Origin: Rubrivivax gelatinosus
Lineage (GTDB): Bacteria > Pseudomonadota > Gammaproteobacteria > Burkholderiales > Burkholderiaceae_C
DNA: 64,000 bases
Assembly (NCBI RefSeq): GCF_016583785.1
Contig: NZ_NRRU01000003.1
Span: forward strand, 1 to 64,000
Direction: 5' to 3'
Part shown: positions 30,122-39,112 of the stretch, piece by piece
Layout of the letters: every line of letters begins with the position of its first letter
How positions within the stretch are numbered: position 1 is the first letter of the stretch
The notes under the pieces: model-generated
The model's input: the letters and a program-made list of their open reading frames with translations, nothing else
The model's database searches: none
Told to the model about the DNA's origin: nothing
Made by a program: the position numbers and the translations under genes

Positions 30122-30979
30122 ATGACCCAGATTACGACCCGTCGCTTCCTGCAGACGGCCGCGGTTCTCGCGGCCGGCATCGTGCTCGCCGCCTGCGGCA
30201 AGAAGGAGGAACCGGCTCCCGTCGAGCAGGCCGCCTCGGCCCCCGCTCCGGCCCCGGCACCGACTGTCTACACCGTCGGCACCGACGCCGCCTACGCTCC
30301 GTTCGAGAGCCAGGACGAGAAGGGCGAGATCGTCGGCTTCGACATCGAAGTGCTGTCTGCCGTCGCGAAGAAGGCCGGCTTCGAGGTCAAGTTCGTCAAC
30401 ACGCCGTGGGAAGGCATTTTCAACTCGCTCGGCCAGGGTGACCGCGACATCATCATCTCGGCGGTGACGATCACCGACGAGCGCAAGCAGACGCTGGACT
30501 TCAGCGACGCCTACTTCGACGCCGCCCAGCTGATCGCCGTGCGCGACAACAGCAAGGTCGCCAAGTTCGCGGACCTGAAGAAGCTCAAGGTCGGCGTGCA
30601 GACCGGCACCACCGGCGACGAGGCCACCACCAAGCTGATCGGCAAGGCGAGCACCAACATCAAGCGCTTCGAGTCGACGCCGCTGGCGCTGAAGGAACTC
30701 GAGTCGGGCGGCGTCGACGCGGTCGTCGCCGACAACGGCGTGATCATCCACCACGTCGCCAACAACCCCGGCGCCAAGTTCAAGACCATCAGCGACCCCG
30801 AGTTCGCGCCCGAGCATTACGGCATCGCCGTGAAGAAGGGCAACACCGCGGTCCTGGAGAAGATCAATCAGGGCCTGGCCGGCATCAAGGCCGACGGCAC
30901 CTACGACCAGATCTACGCGAAGTACTTCGGCGCCGCGCCGGCCAAGGCGCAAGCCCCGGCATCGGCCGCGTCGAACTAA
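30122..30979 (+). CDS. ABC transporter substrate-binding lipoprotein, polar amino acids
   Basis: This 285-residue family-3 solute-binding protein is anchored as a lipoprotein: the signal ends in VLAAC with the lipid-modified Cys at residue 25. Twin Arg residues at the start (TTRRFLQTAA) suggest possible Tat features. A Pro/Ala-rich linker (about 30-47) leads to the binding domain: TVGTDAAYAPFESQDEKGEI, DIIISAVTITDERK, and GVQTGTTGDEA. It is related to, but clearly distinct from, the binding protein at 2008. A permease follows 12 bases later, but no ATPase gene. Confidence 0.9.
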   Translation: MTQITTRRFLQTAAVLAAGIVLAACGKKEEPAPVEQAASAPAPAPAPTVYTVGTDAAYAPFESQDEKGEIVGFDIEVLSAVAKKAGFEVKFVNTPWEGIFNSLGQGDRDIIISAVTITDERKQTLDFSDAYFDAAQLIAVRDNSKVAKFADLKKLKVGVQTGTTGDEATTKLIGKASTNIKRFESTPLALKELESGGVDAVVADNGVIIHHVANNPGAKFKTISDPEFAPEHYGIAVKKGNTAVLEKINQGLAGIKADGTYDQIYAKYFGAAPAKAQAPASAASN

Positions 30980-30991
30980 GCCGGATCGGCG

Positions 30992-31744
30992 ATGGATCTT
31001 CGTTGGGAGATCCTCGCCGGCTACGGGCCGCTGTTCGCCAGCGGCCTGCTGATGACGATCCAGCTGACGCTGGTCGCCATCGGGGCCGGGCTGATCCTGG
31101 GCGTGGGCCTGGGACTCGTCAGCAGCTCGGTCGATGCGCCGCAACCCAAGTCGGTCCCGATGGCCATGCTGGTTCGGCTGGCCCGCGGGGTGACGATCGC
31201 CTATGTCACGTTTTTCCGTGGCACGCCGCTGTTCGTCCAGATCCTGCTCGTGCACTTCGCGCTGATGCCGGCGCTGGTGCACCAGGACCACGGGTTGCTG
31301 ATATCCGGTGAGACCGCACGCCTGTTCCGCCAGGAACACGGCGCATTCCTGTCCGGCTGCGTCGCGCTGAGCCTGAATTCGGGCGCCTACATCAGCGAGA
31401 TCTTCCGCGCCGGCATCCTCTCGATCCACCGCGGGCAGACGCAGGCCGCCTACAGCGTCGGGCTGAACCACGCGCAGGCGATGCGCTACGTGATCCTGCC
31501 GCAGGCCTTCCGGCGCATGGTGCCGGCACTGGTCAACGAGGGCGTCACGCTGATCAAGGACTCCTCGCTGGTGTCGGCGATCGGCCTGGCCGAGCTGGCT
31601 CTGGCCGCGCGCACCGTGGCCGGCGCCTATTCACGCTACTGGGAACCCTACCTCGCGATCTCCGCGCTGTACCTGGTGCTGACGCTGACGCTGTCGCTGC
31701 TGGCCAAGCGCCTGGAGGCGCCCGCGCACCTGCGCGGACGCTGA
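30992..31744 (+). CDS. Amino-acid ABC transporter permease
   Basis: This 250-residue inner-membrane permease is of the His/Glu/Gln/Arg type. Visible are YVTFFRGTPLFVQILLVHFA, the EAA loop SIHRGQTQAAYSVGLNHAQA (about residues 147-166) and VNEGVTLIKDSSLVSAIGLAEL. An extra segment of about 40 residues between the first helices (VHQDHGLLISGETARLFRQE) is longer than in the permeases at 2825 and 3509. It is followed by a strong terminator and not by an ATPase, so it must borrow a nucleotide-binding subunit. Confidence 0.9.
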   Translation: MDLRWEILAGYGPLFASGLLMTIQLTLVAIGAGLILGVGLGLVSSSVDAPQPKSVPMAMLVRLARGVTIAYVTFFRGTPLFVQILLVHFALMPALVHQDHGLLISGETARLFRQEHGAFLSGCVALSLNSGAYISEIFRAGILSIHRGQTQAAYSVGLNHAQAMRYVILPQAFRRMVPALVNEGVTLIKDSSLVSAIGLAELALAARTVAGAYSRYWEPYLAISALYLVLTLTLSLLAKRLEAPAHLRGR

Positions 31745-31772
31745 CACCGCCACGCGCTGCGCGCGTCACCAG

Positions 31773-31807
31773 AGGGCCGGCGCCGACAGGCTTCCGGCCC
31801 TTTGTTT
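31773..31807 (+). terminator. Rho-independent terminator after the ABC permease
   Basis: AGGGCCGG and CCGGCCCT form an 8-bp stem with a loop of about 13 bases, followed by TTGTTTT, 28 bases after the permease stop. This closes the two-gene ABC unit before any ATPase gene. Confidence 0.75.
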
Positions 31808-31875
31808 TGTCTCTTCCCGGCGAACCCAGCCAGGGACGGAACAGATCAAGCTCCGCCGCGGAGCCGGCTCTGCCG

Positions 31876-31932
31876 GGCCGCTGGCGGGCAGCCCCCTCGG
31901 GGGGTAGCGAGCGCGAGCGAGCTTGGGGGCCT
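31876..31932. repeat. GC-rich intergenic repeat-like segment (copy 2)
   Basis: The segment contains GCCGGGCCGCTGGCGGGCAG, CCCCCTCGGGGGG and the short tandem GCGAGCGCGAGCGAGC. It resembles the stretch at 9385-9420. It looks like one of the dispersed palindromic intergenic elements of Burkholderiales. The family was not confirmed. Confidence 0.35.
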
Positions 31933-32531
31933 CAGGTCTCGAAAAAGTAGCGTTTGAGGCCGGCCAGGATCATCTCGATCGCGACGGCGGTCAGCACCAG
32001 GCCCATCAGCTTCTCGATCGCGGCGACCATCGACGAGCCGAGCAGGTTGCGGATGCGGTCGGCCGCCAGCAGCACGATGCCCGAGACCAGCATCGCCGCG
32101 GTCAGTGCGCCGAACCACTGCAGCATGTTGTCGGGCTGGCGCGAGGCCAGCAGCAGCACCGTCGCCATCGCCGACGGGCCGGCCAGCAGCGGCACCGCCA
32201 ACGGGAAGATGAAGGGTTCGCGCCCGCGGCCATCGGCCGCGTAGACCTCGCCGCCGGTGGCGAAGATCATGCGGATCGCAATGATCAGCAGGATGACCCC
32301 GCCGGCCACCTCCAGCGAACGTTCGGACAGGCGCATCAGCGACAGGAAGGCCTGGCCGCCGACCATGAAGACGGCGAGGACGAAGAACGCGATCGTCGCC
32401 TCGCGCACGGCGACGCGCCGGCGCCGCACCGGGTCGACACCACGAAGGACGGAAATGAAGATCGGCAGGCTGCCGAAAGGGTCCAGCACCAGCAGCAGCA
32501 GGACGAAAGCCGAGAGAAAGTCGTGATCCAT
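31932..32531 (-). CDS. MarC family integral membrane protein
   Basis: This 199-residue protein has six hydrophobic segments and the UPF0056/MarC signatures VLLLLVLDPFGSLPIFISVL (residues 10-29) and FPLAVPLLAGPSAMATVLLL (about 109-128). MarC was once linked to multiple antibiotic resistance, but that was later disproved; the function of the family is unknown. It converges with the ABC permease and is divergent from the porin gene (197 bases). Confidence 0.9.
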   Translation of the reverse strand: MDHDFLSAFVLLLLVLDPFGSLPIFISVLRGVDPVRRRRVAVREATIAFFVLAVFMVGGQAFLSLMRLSERSLEVAGGVILLIIAIRMIFATGGEVYAADGRGREPFIFPLAVPLLAGPSAMATVLLLASRQPDNMLQWFGALTAAMLVSGIVLLAADRIRNLLGSSMVAAIEKLMGLVLTAVAIEMILAGLKRYFFET

Positions 32532-32728
32532 GCCGTCATTTTCGCCTCAGGCGTGACACGCCCCATTGCGGTGCACCTGTTGCGTGAAAGCCGCAGTCCG
32601 CCGTCATCAACAGGCCATATGACAGGCTCATACCGGGTTTGTCCGAGGCAGCGCCGTAGACTAGCCGCGAACCCCGGAGACAGACTTCACGAAGAGCTCC
32701 GCGGTCTAACGTAAAGGACGAAACGACT

Positions 32729-33673
32729 ATGAAGCGCACCCTGATCGCTCTCGCGTGCCTGGCCTCGACGGCCGCTTTCGCGCAGAGCAATGTCACGATC
32801 TACGGCCGCCTGAACACCTCGGTCGAGTACCAAAAGAACATCGACACGACCGATTCCAAGGCTGTTCTGCAGAACAACGCGTCGCGTCTGGGCTTCAAGG
32901 GCACGGAAGACCTCGGTGGTGGCCTGAAGGCGCTGTTCATGATCGAACACCGCTTCAACAGCGACACCGGCACCGCCGCCACGGAATTCTGGTCCGGTGA
33001 CGCCTTCGTCGGCCTGCAAACCCCGTACGGCACGGTCCGCGCCGGCCGTATCACGAGCCCGGCGTACTACGCCACGGCCGACTACGTCAGCCTGCACAAC
33101 CACGACACCGGCACGTCGGAAGACAAGCTCTACGTCGCCGCCAGCTCGCCGAAGAACACGGTCGCCTACCTGACCCCGTCGTTCGGTGGCCTGACCGCTG
33201 AATTCGCCGCTTCCGCCGGCGAAGGCACGGACGCCAACAAGTCGTGGCAAGCCGCCGTCAACTACGACGCCGGTGCTCTGCACCTGGGCGCCGGTTACGA
33301 CGAAAACGACCCGGGCGACAAGCAAGTCGCGCTGCGTGCCCTGTACGAACTGGGTGCCTTCACCTTCGGCGGCTACTACCAGCTGGCCGACAGCGTCGAC
33401 TTCGGCAAGCGCAACTCGGTCCGTGGTTCGCTGCAGTACACGCTGGGCGCGAGCGAGTTCCACGTCAACGTCGGCTGGGCCGACGACTGGGACGACGTGA
33501 GCAAGAGCGGCGCGATCCAGTACACGGTGGGCTACAACTACAACCTGTCCAAGCGCACCAAGGTCTACGCGTTCTACACGGCCGTGGAAAACGACAGCAA
33601 TGTCGCCTACGGCACCTCGTTCACCGGCAAGGACCCGAGCTCCTTCGCCGTCGGCGTGCGCCACAACTTCTGA
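32729..33673 (+). CDS. Gram-negative porin (Omp32-like, general porin)
   Basis: This 314-residue outer-membrane trimeric porin has a signal peptide (MKRTLIALACLASTAAFAQS, cleavage after AFA or AFAQ). The mature start is SNVTIYGRLNTSVEY, and NNASRLGFKGTEDLGGGLKA and a C-terminal Phe (VGVRHNF) match betaproteobacterial anion-selective porins. Codon choice differs from the neighbours (more GGT, GCT and GAA), in keeping with very high expression. AAAGGA 8 bases before the ATG is a good ribosome-binding site. A strong terminator follows. Confidence 0.95.
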   Translation: MKRTLIALACLASTAAFAQSNVTIYGRLNTSVEYQKNIDTTDSKAVLQNNASRLGFKGTEDLGGGLKALFMIEHRFNSDTGTAATEFWSGDAFVGLQTPYGTVRAGRITSPAYYATADYVSLHNHDTGTSEDKLYVAASSPKNTVAYLTPSFGGLTAEFAASAGEGTDANKSWQAAVNYDAGALHLGAGYDENDPGDKQVALRALYELGAFTFGGYYQLADSVDFGKRNSVRGSLQYTLGASEFHVNVGWADDWDDVSKSGAIQYTVGYNYNLSKRTKVYAFYTAVENDSNVAYGTSFTGKDPSSFAVGVRHNF

Positions 33674-33694
33674 TCGGTTTCCAACCGACAGCCG

Positions 33695-33721
33695 AAAGCC
33701 GGTCGCAAGACCGGCTTTTTT
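33695..33721 (+). terminator. Strong intrinsic terminator after the porin gene
   Basis: AAAGCCGGTC-gcaa-GACCGGCTTT forms a 10-bp stem with a 4-base loop and ends in a run of six or more T. It lies 22 bases after the porin stop, and because its arms are A/T-flanked it could also work for the convergent rocD transcript. Confidence 0.93.
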
Positions 33722-33755
33722 CATTTCCGCGGCACACACCGCGGCGGTGGCGGGC

Positions 33756-34988
33756 TCAGCCGCCGCAGGCGCGCAGCGCCGATGCGAAGGCGGCGACGGC
33801 GAAGTCGATCTGCGCCGGCGCTATGACCAGCGGCGGCGCCAGGCGCACCACCGTGCCGTGCGTGTCCTTGGTCAGCACGCCTTCGGCCATCAGCGCCTCG
33901 CAGACCACACGCGCCGAGGCGAAGTCGGGCGCCAGCTCGACACCGACCAGCAGCCCGCGGCCGCGCACCTCGCGCACGGCAGGGTGCGCCAGCGCCCGCA
34001 GGCCCGCCATCAGCCGCTCGCCCGACGCGGCGGCGCGTTCGGCCAGGCCTTCACGTTCCATCACGTCGAGCGCCGCCAGCCCGACGGCCGCCGCCAGCGG
34101 ATTGCCGCCGAAGGTGCTGCCGTGGTCACCCGGTGTGAACTGCGCCATCACGTCCGCACGCGCCAGGAAGGCGCTGACCGGCAGCAGCCCGCCGCCGAGC
34201 GCCTTGCCCAGCGTCAGGCCGTCCGGCACCACACCTTCGTGGTCGAGCGCCAGCCGGCGCCCGGTGCGGCCGAGCCCGGTCTGGATCTCGTCGCAGATCA
34301 GCAGCACGCCGCGGCGGGTGCAGATCTCGCGCGCAGCGCGCAGATAACCCGGCGGCGGCACGACGATGCCGGCTTCGCCCTGGATCGGCTCGAGCAGCAC
34401 GGCGCAGGTGTCGTCGCCGATCGCGGCCTCCAAAGCCGCCGCGTCGCCGAAGGGCACGGTGTCGAAGCCCGGCGCGAACGGCCCGAAGCCGTCGCGGTAC
34501 TGCGCCTCGCTGGAAAAGCCGACGATGGTCGTGGTGCGACCAGCGAAGTTGCCGGCAGCGACGACGATGCGTGCCCGGCCCGCGGCGATGCCCTTGACCT
34601 TGTAGCCCCACTTGCGCGCGGCCTTGAGCGCGGTCTCGACGGCCTCGGCGCCGCTGTTCATCGGCAGCGCCCGGTCCATGCCGGTGAGCATGCACAGGCG
34701 CTCGAGGAAAGGCCCGAGCCGGTCGCTGTGGAAGGCGCGCGAGGTGACGGCCAGCCGCCCGGCCTGCTCGACCAGCGCCGCCACCAGCGCGGGGTGGCCG
34801 TGGCCGAAGCTCACTGCCGAATACGCGCTCATCATGTCCAGGTAGCGCCGGCCGGCGCTGTCCCAGAGCCACACGCCCTCGCCGCGTGTCAGCACGACGG
34901 GCAACGGGTGGTAGTTGTCGGCGCCCCAGCGCCGTTCGAGTTCGATCGCGGGATGAGGCGCGGCGGTGGCGTGCAGACGGTCGTTCAT
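33756..34988 (-). CDS. rocD: Ornithine--oxo-acid aminotransferase
   Basis: This class III PLP-dependent aminotransferase moves the delta-amino group of ornithine to 2-oxoglutarate, giving glutamate semialdehyde. The 410-residue length fits. Visible are MNSGAEAVETALKAARKWGY (PLP phosphate region), LEPIQGEAGIVVPPPGYL, LLICDEIQTGLGRTG, and the PLP Lys in LTLGKALGGGLLPVSA. HGSTFGGNPLAAAVGLAALD is typical of RocD rather than ArgD. I chose the ATG at 34988. It is divergent from an Lrp-type regulator, which probably controls it in response to ornithine or a related amino acid. Confidence 0.9.
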   Translation of the reverse strand: MNDRLHATAAPHPAIELERRWGADNYHPLPVVLTRGEGVWLWDSAGRRYLDMMSAYSAVSFGHGHPALVAALVEQAGRLAVTSRAFHSDRLGPFLERLCMLTGMDRALPMNSGAEAVETALKAARKWGYKVKGIAAGRARIVVAAGNFAGRTTTIVGFSSEAQYRDGFGPFAPGFDTVPFGDAAALEAAIGDDTCAVLLEPIQGEAGIVVPPPGYLRAAREICTRRGVLLICDEIQTGLGRTGRRLALDHEGVVPDGLTLGKALGGGLLPVSAFLARADVMAQFTPGDHGSTFGGNPLAAAVGLAALDVMEREGLAERAAASGERLMAGLRALAHPAVREVRGRGLLVGVELAPDFASARVVCEALMAEGVLTKDTHGTVVRLAPPLVIAPAQIDFAVAAFASALRACGG

Positions 34989-35093
34989 GTCCACACTGTG
35001 CCCAAGCCGGCTAGAAATGTGCTTTCCATAAACTGCGCCGAATACCGGTTTAGGTGAAACAATATTGCACCGATACGACGATATTTGAGATCC
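34989..35093. promoter_or_regulatory. AT-rich divergent promoter region between rocD and the Lrp-type regulator
   Basis: The 105-base spacer is strikingly AT-rich against this GC-rich background (for example CCATAAACTG, GGTTTAGGTGAAACAATATT and CGACGATATTTG). Lrp-family proteins prefer bent AT-rich DNA, so operator and both promoters are likely here. No unambiguous -35/-10 pair could be fixed by eye. Confidence 0.55.
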
Positions 35094-35561
35094 ATGAACG
35101 ATTTGGACGCCATTGACCGCAAGATCATCGCCGCGATGCAGGCCGATGGCCGGATCTCCAACGTCGAGCTCGCCAGCCGCGTGCACCTGTCGGCGCCGCA
35201 ATGCCTGCGACGCACCCGTGCGCTCGAGGAACGCGGCGTGCTGCGCGGCTACGGCGCGCGCGTCGACGCCCAGGCACTGGGTTACGGCGTCACCGCCTTC
35301 GTCAGCCTGAACATCCACGGCGGTGCTTTCGACCGCGTGCGCGACATCGAGGCGAGCATCCGCGCTTTTCCGCAGATCCTCGAATGCCACACCGTCAGCG
35401 GCGACTGCGACTACCTGCTGAAGGTGGTCGCGCGCGACCTGAAGTCGCTGTCGCAGTTCCTGACCGACCGGCTGATGCAGATCCCGGGCGTCGACGACGT
35501 GCGTTCGATGATCTGCCTGGAGGAGATCAAGCCGCAGTCGCCGCTGCCGACGGATGGCTGA
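35094..35561 (+). CDS. Lrp/AsnC family transcriptional regulator
   Basis: This 155-residue protein has an N-terminal winged helix (LDAIDRKIIAAMQADGRISN, then LSAPQCLRRTRALEERGVLRGY, residues 3-55) and a C-terminal RAM ligand-binding domain (about 65-145, with HTVSGDCDYLLKVVARDLKS). It is close to regulators that respond to amino acids. Transcribed divergently from rocD, it most likely controls ornithine or arginine catabolism. It converges with xerD, two bases apart. Confidence 0.92.
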   Translation: MNDLDAIDRKIIAAMQADGRISNVELASRVHLSAPQCLRRTRALEERGVLRGYGARVDAQALGYGVTAFVSLNIHGGAFDRVRDIEASIRAFPQILECHTVSGDCDYLLKVVARDLKSLSQFLTDRLMQIPGVDDVRSMICLEEIKPQSPLPTDG

Positions 35562-35563
35562 AA

Positions 35564-36508
35564 TCAGGCTCTGGGGTGGTGGCGCGAATGCAGCAGGCGC
35601 AGCCGCTCGCGTGCGACGTGGGTGTAGATCGTCGTCGTGCCGATGTCGGCGTGGCCCAGCAGCAGCTGCACCGCACGCAGGTCGGCGCCGTGGTTCAGCA
35701 GATGGGTCGCGAAGGCGTGGCGCAGCGTGTGCGGCGACAGCGGCGCCAGGATGCCGGCTTCGCGCGCGTACTTCTTCACCAGCAGCCAGAAGGCCTGGCG
35801 CGTCATCGGCCCGCCGCGCGCGGTGACGAAGAGTGCGTCGCTCGCCTGGCCGCCCAGGATGACGGCCCTCGCCTCGGCGAGGTAGCGCCGCAGCCAGCCG
35901 TGCGCTTCTTCGCCGAACGGCACGATGCGCTCCTTCGAGCCCTTGCCGAGGACACGCAGCACGCCGTCGGGCAGGCTCAGGTGCACGCTCTTGGAGCCGA
36001 CGAGTTCGCTCACGCGCAGGCCGCTGGCGTACATCAGCTCGATCATCGCGCGGTCGCGCAAACCCAGCGGCGTGTCGACCGCGGGCGCTGCCAGCAAGGC
36101 CTCGACCTGGCGCTCGCTCAGGCTCTTGGGCACACGCAGCGGCTGGCGTGCCGACAGCAGCCGCAGCGTCGGGTCGCCCGCGACCAGGTGCTCGCGCAGC
36201 GCCCAGCGGAAATAACGCTTGAAGACGGTGAGCCGCCGGTTGGCCGTGGTCGCGCGGGTCGCGACATGGCGTTCGGCGATGTAGCCCAGCAGGTCGGTCT
36301 CGGTGCTGGCGTCCAGCGCCTTGGCGTGGCGGCGGGCCAGCCAGCCGGCATACAGCGTCAGGTCGCGACGGTAGGCCGCCAGCGTCAACGACGCCAGGCC
36401 GTCCTCGATCCAGAGCGCGTCGACGAAACGGTCGATCGAGGCGGCGCTCGCCGCCTCGACCGGGCCGGGCGCCGCCAAGGCGGCGACGTCGACGCCCGCC
36501 GTGTTCAC
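35564..36508 (-). CDS. xerD: Site-specific tyrosine recombinase XerD
   Basis: XerD with XerC resolves chromosome dimers at dif under FtsK control. The 314-residue protein has an N-terminal SAM-like core-binding domain (about 20-105). The catalytic domain contains [11 protein letters not shown] (Arg), [12 protein letters not shown] (Lys), [20 protein letters not shown] (His-x-x-Arg) and [14 protein letters not shown] (His and Tyr nucleophile). All catalytic residues are present. Length and the xerD-specific [12 protein letters not shown] support chromosomal Xer rather than a phage integrase. The end overlaps the next minus-strand gene by 4 bases. Confidence 0.94.
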   Translation of the reverse strand: MNTAGVDVAALAAPGPVEAASAASIDRFVDALWIEDGLASLTLAAYRRDLTLYAGWLARRHAKALDASTETDLLGYIAERHVATRATTANRRLTVFKRYFRWALREHLVAGDPTLRLLSARQPLRVPKSLSERQVEALLAAPAVDTPLGLRDRAMIELMYASGLRVSELVGSKSVHLSLPDGVLRVLGKGSKERIVPFGEEAHGWLRRYLAEARAVILGGQASDALFVTARGGPMTRQAFWLLVKKYAREAGILAPLSPHTLRHAFATHLLNHGADLRAVQLLLGHADIGTTTIYTHVARERLRLLHSRHHPRA

Positions 36509-37473
36509 TCCAGCGACAGCTTGGCCGTCTGCACGACCTTCTTGTAGACCTCGTACTCGGCCTTGATCTGGTCGCCGAACTCCTTGGGCGTGTTGGCGAC
36601 GATGAGCGAGCCGGTGTCCTCGATGCGCTTCTTCACGTCGGGCAGCGCAACGGTGGTGCGCACGGCGGCGTTGATCTTGTCGACGACTTCCTTGGGCAGG
36701 CCCTTGGGGCCGTAGATGCCGTAGAAGGCCATGCGGTTGACCGGCTCCAGGCCCACCTCCTTGAAGGTCGGCACGTTCGGCAGCACCGCCAGGCGCTGCG
36801 GCGCGGCGACGACGATCGCGACCAGCCGGCCGTCCTTGATGAAGGGCAGCGCCGACGGCAGGTTGTCGAACATGATCTGCACCTGCCCGGCGACGGTGTC
36901 GTTGAGCGCCGGGCCCGCACCGCGGTACGGGATGTGGGTGATGAAGACGCCGGCCAGGCTCTTGAAGAGCTCGGTCTGCATGTGGCCGATGCCGCCGGTG
37001 CCCGAGCTCGCGTAGCTGTACTTGCCCGGATTCTTCTTGACCTCGGCGAGGAAGCCCTTGTAGTCGCGCGCCGGGAAGCTGGGGTGCACGACGATGACGT
37101 TGGGCGTCGCGGCGATGTTGATGATCGGCGTGAAGTCGGTCAGCGGGTTGTAGGGCACCTTCGGGTTGATCGCCGGGTTCGATGCCACCGAGGACACGGT
37201 GGCGACGCCGAGCGCGTAGCCGTCGGGCGTGGCCTTGGCGGTCTCGTTGGCGCCGATGATGCTGCCGCCGCCGGCCTTGTTCTCGACGACCATCGTCTGG
37301 CCCAGCGCGGGCGAGATCTTGTCGGCGATGGTGCGCGCGATGATGTCGGTCGTGCCGCCGGGGGCGAAGGGCACGACCAGCCTCACGGTCTTCGTCGGGT
37401 AGCCCTGGGCCCAGGCAGCCAGCGGTGCGACCAGACAGGCCAGGAACAGCGCGGGCAGCGTTCTTCTCTTCAT
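36505..37473 (-). CDS. Bug/TctC-type tripartite tricarboxylate transporter binding protein
   Basis: This 322-residue periplasmic solute-binding protein has a signal peptide ([22 protein letters not shown], cleavage before QGYP). The family motif [20 protein letters not shown] follows, then [20 protein letters not shown] and [20 protein letters not shown]. Burkholderiales carry dozens of such Bug proteins, often without adjacent TctAB membrane subunits, as here. The ligand is probably a carboxylate but is not predictable. Its end overlaps the xerD ATG by four bases. Confidence 0.92.
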   Translation of the reverse strand: MKRRTLPALFLACLVAPLAAWAQGYPTKTVRLVVPFAPGGTTDIIARTIADKISPALGQTMVVENKAGGGSIIGANETAKATPDGYALGVATVSSVASNPAINPKVPYNPLTDFTPIINIAATPNVIVVHPSFPARDYKGFLAEVKKNPGKYSYASSGTGGIGHMQTELFKSLAGVFITHIPYRGAGPALNDTVAGQVQIMFDNLPSALPFIKDGRLVAIVVAAPQRLAVLPNVPTFKEVGLEPVNRMAFYGIYGPKGLPKEVVDKINAAVRTTVALPDVKKRIEDTGSLIVANTPKEFGDQIKAEYEVYKKVVQTAKLSLE

Positions 37474-37532
37474 GCGGGCAGTCTCCATCTCGGTGGTGGG
37501 TGGGAAACGGGGTCTGCGCCGATTGTGTGTGA

Positions 37533-38123
37533 TCAGGCCGCCGGCTGTCCGAGCAATCCGGCCTTCAGCCGCGTGTCCACGGGGCGATCGCCGAGGAAGA
37601 TGCCGAGCACCGCGGCGTAGAGGTCCTCGCCCTGCAGGTCCGGGCCGGTCTGGCGATCGTTCAGCGTGAAGACCAGCCCGCGCCCGGGCACGAAGTCGAG
37701 GTTGACGACGTCGCCCTTCTTCACCTGGCGCATCGCCTGCACCTGGCGGTTCAGCGCCGCCTGGCGCTGCGCCAGCGCCGGCTGTTCGGCCGCCGGGGTG
37801 TTGCGCCGGAAGCCTTTGTCGATCGCCTTCACGAACTCCTTGGCCGGCGCCTCCTGCAGCATGCGCAGCTGGATGCGCTTGGCCCCGGGCGTGGCCAGCA
37901 CCTGTGCCGGGCTGGTGGCGCGGCGCGTCAGGTAGAGCCCGGCGGCATAACCGTGGATCCAGGCGACCGAACGCGTACCGACGCCGTTGAGCACCAGGTC
38001 GGCGTTGCCGACGCGCATCGTCGCCGGGAAGGTCTCGCCGACGATGGTGAGCTGGGCAGCAGCCGGACGGGCGAGCAGGCCGCCGGCGGCGGCGGCGAGC
38101 AGGAGACGGCGACGGTTGATCAT
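37533..38123 (-). CDS. Chalcone-isomerase-like secreted protein
   Basis: This 196-residue protein has an RR-containing signal peptide ([24 protein letters not shown]). The domain is similar to bacterial chalcone isomerase-like proteins ([23 protein letters not shown] near residues 43-63; GKRIQLRM-like segment; ending [19 protein letters not shown]). Bacterial members generally lack a demonstrated chalcone isomerase role; they may bind fatty acids or other hydrophobic molecules in the periplasm. It stands alone upstream of the Bug gene. Confidence 0.85.
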   Translation of the reverse strand: MINRRRLLLAAAAGGLLARPAAAQLTIVGETFPATMRVGNADLVLNGVGTRSVAWIHGYAAGLYLTRRATSPAQVLATPGAKRIQLRMLQEAPAKEFVKAIDKGFRRNTPAAEQPALAQRQAALNRQVQAMRQVKKGDVVNLDFVPGRGLVFTLNDRQTGPDLQGEDLYAAVLGIFLGDRPVDTRLKAGLLGQPAA

Positions 38124-38209
38124 GGATCGGTCCCGGTTGGTGTTCGGCAGCTTCTACAACGCGAACGCTTGACCCGTCGCCGACCGGGGCGCTGGCACAC
38201 TGGCGCCCG

Positions 38210-39112
38210 ATGCCCGACCTCCTGCTGCTCGCCCCCGACTTCCTGCTGATCATCGCCGGCTTCCTGATCTGCCGTCACACACCGCTCGGGCGCGGTGTCT
38301 GGGACGGTGCCGAGCGCCTGGTCTATTACGTGCTGTTCCCGGCGCTGCTGTTCGGCTCGATCGTGCGCGAGCCGATCGCGTTCGGCAGCATGCTGCCGCT
38401 GGCCGGCAGCGGCCTGGCGATCGTCGGCGCCGGCGTCGCCCTGGCCTATGCGCTGGCACTCGTGCCCGGCGTCGATGCGCGGCTGCACGCCTCGGGCGCG
38501 CAGACCGCGTTCCGCTTCAACTCCTACGTCGGGCTGGCGGTCGCGGCGCGCATCGCCGGGGCCGACGGCGTCGCCTGGACCGCGCTGCTGATCTCGCTGT
38601 GCGTGCCGCTGTGCAACATCGCCGCCGTCTGGCCGCTGGCACGCCACGGCGGCCACGGCTATGCGCGCGAGCTGCTGCGCAACCCGCTGATCCTGGCGAC
38701 CGCCTCCGGGCTCGTCTTCAACCTGCTGGGGCTGCGCCTGCCCGAGCTGCTGGCCGGCGCGATGGGCCGCGTCGGTTCGGCCGCGGTGCCGCTCGGGCTG
38801 ATGGCCGTCGGTGCCGGCCTGCAGTTCGGCGCTTTGCGCGAAGGGCCCGGCCTGGCCGGGGCGCTGCTGGCGATCCGCCACCTGGCGCTGCCGGCGCTGG
38901 CGATCGCACTCGTGCTCGGGCTCGACCTGCCGCCGGCGCAGCAGGCGACCCTGGTCGCCTTCGCGGCGCTGCCCACCGCGTCCAGCGCCTACGTGCTGGC
39001 CACGCGCATGGGCGGCCACGGCGGCTACGTCGCCGGCCTGGTGACGCTGTCGACGCTGGTGGCGATGGCCGGGTTGCCGCTGGCGCTGCTGCTGCTGGGG
39101 CTGCTGCGCTGA
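38210..39112 (+). CDS. AEC family (auxin efflux carrier-like) transporter
   Basis: This 300-residue membrane protein has about ten hydrophobic segments, arranged as two repeats. The family signature is visible in [20 protein letters not shown] (residues 32-51) and [20 protein letters not shown], and the second repeat has [23 protein letters not shown]. Members export or import organic acids or amino acids such as malate; the substrate is unknown. Its 3' end overlaps the convergent queG gene by 88 bases. Confidence 0.88.
   Translation: MPDLLLLAPDFLLIIAGFLICRHTPLGRGVWDGAERLVYYVLFPALLFGSIVREPIAFGSMLPLAGSGLAIVGAGVALAYALALVPGVDARLHASGAQTAFRFNSYVGLAVAARIAGADGVAWTALLISLCVPLCNIAAVWPLARHGGHGYARELLRNPLILATASGLVFNLLGLRLPELLAGAMGRVGSAAVPLGLMAVGAGLQFGALREGPGLAGALLAIRHLALPALAIALVLGLDLPPAQQATLVAFAALPTASSAYVLATRMGGHGGYVAGLVTLSTLVAMAGLPLALLLLGLLR

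Noticed and set aside
35564-36508. Tyrosine recombinase as a sign of an integrated element
   Set aside because: Length, motifs and the absence of phage genes or attachment repeats fit chromosomal XerD.
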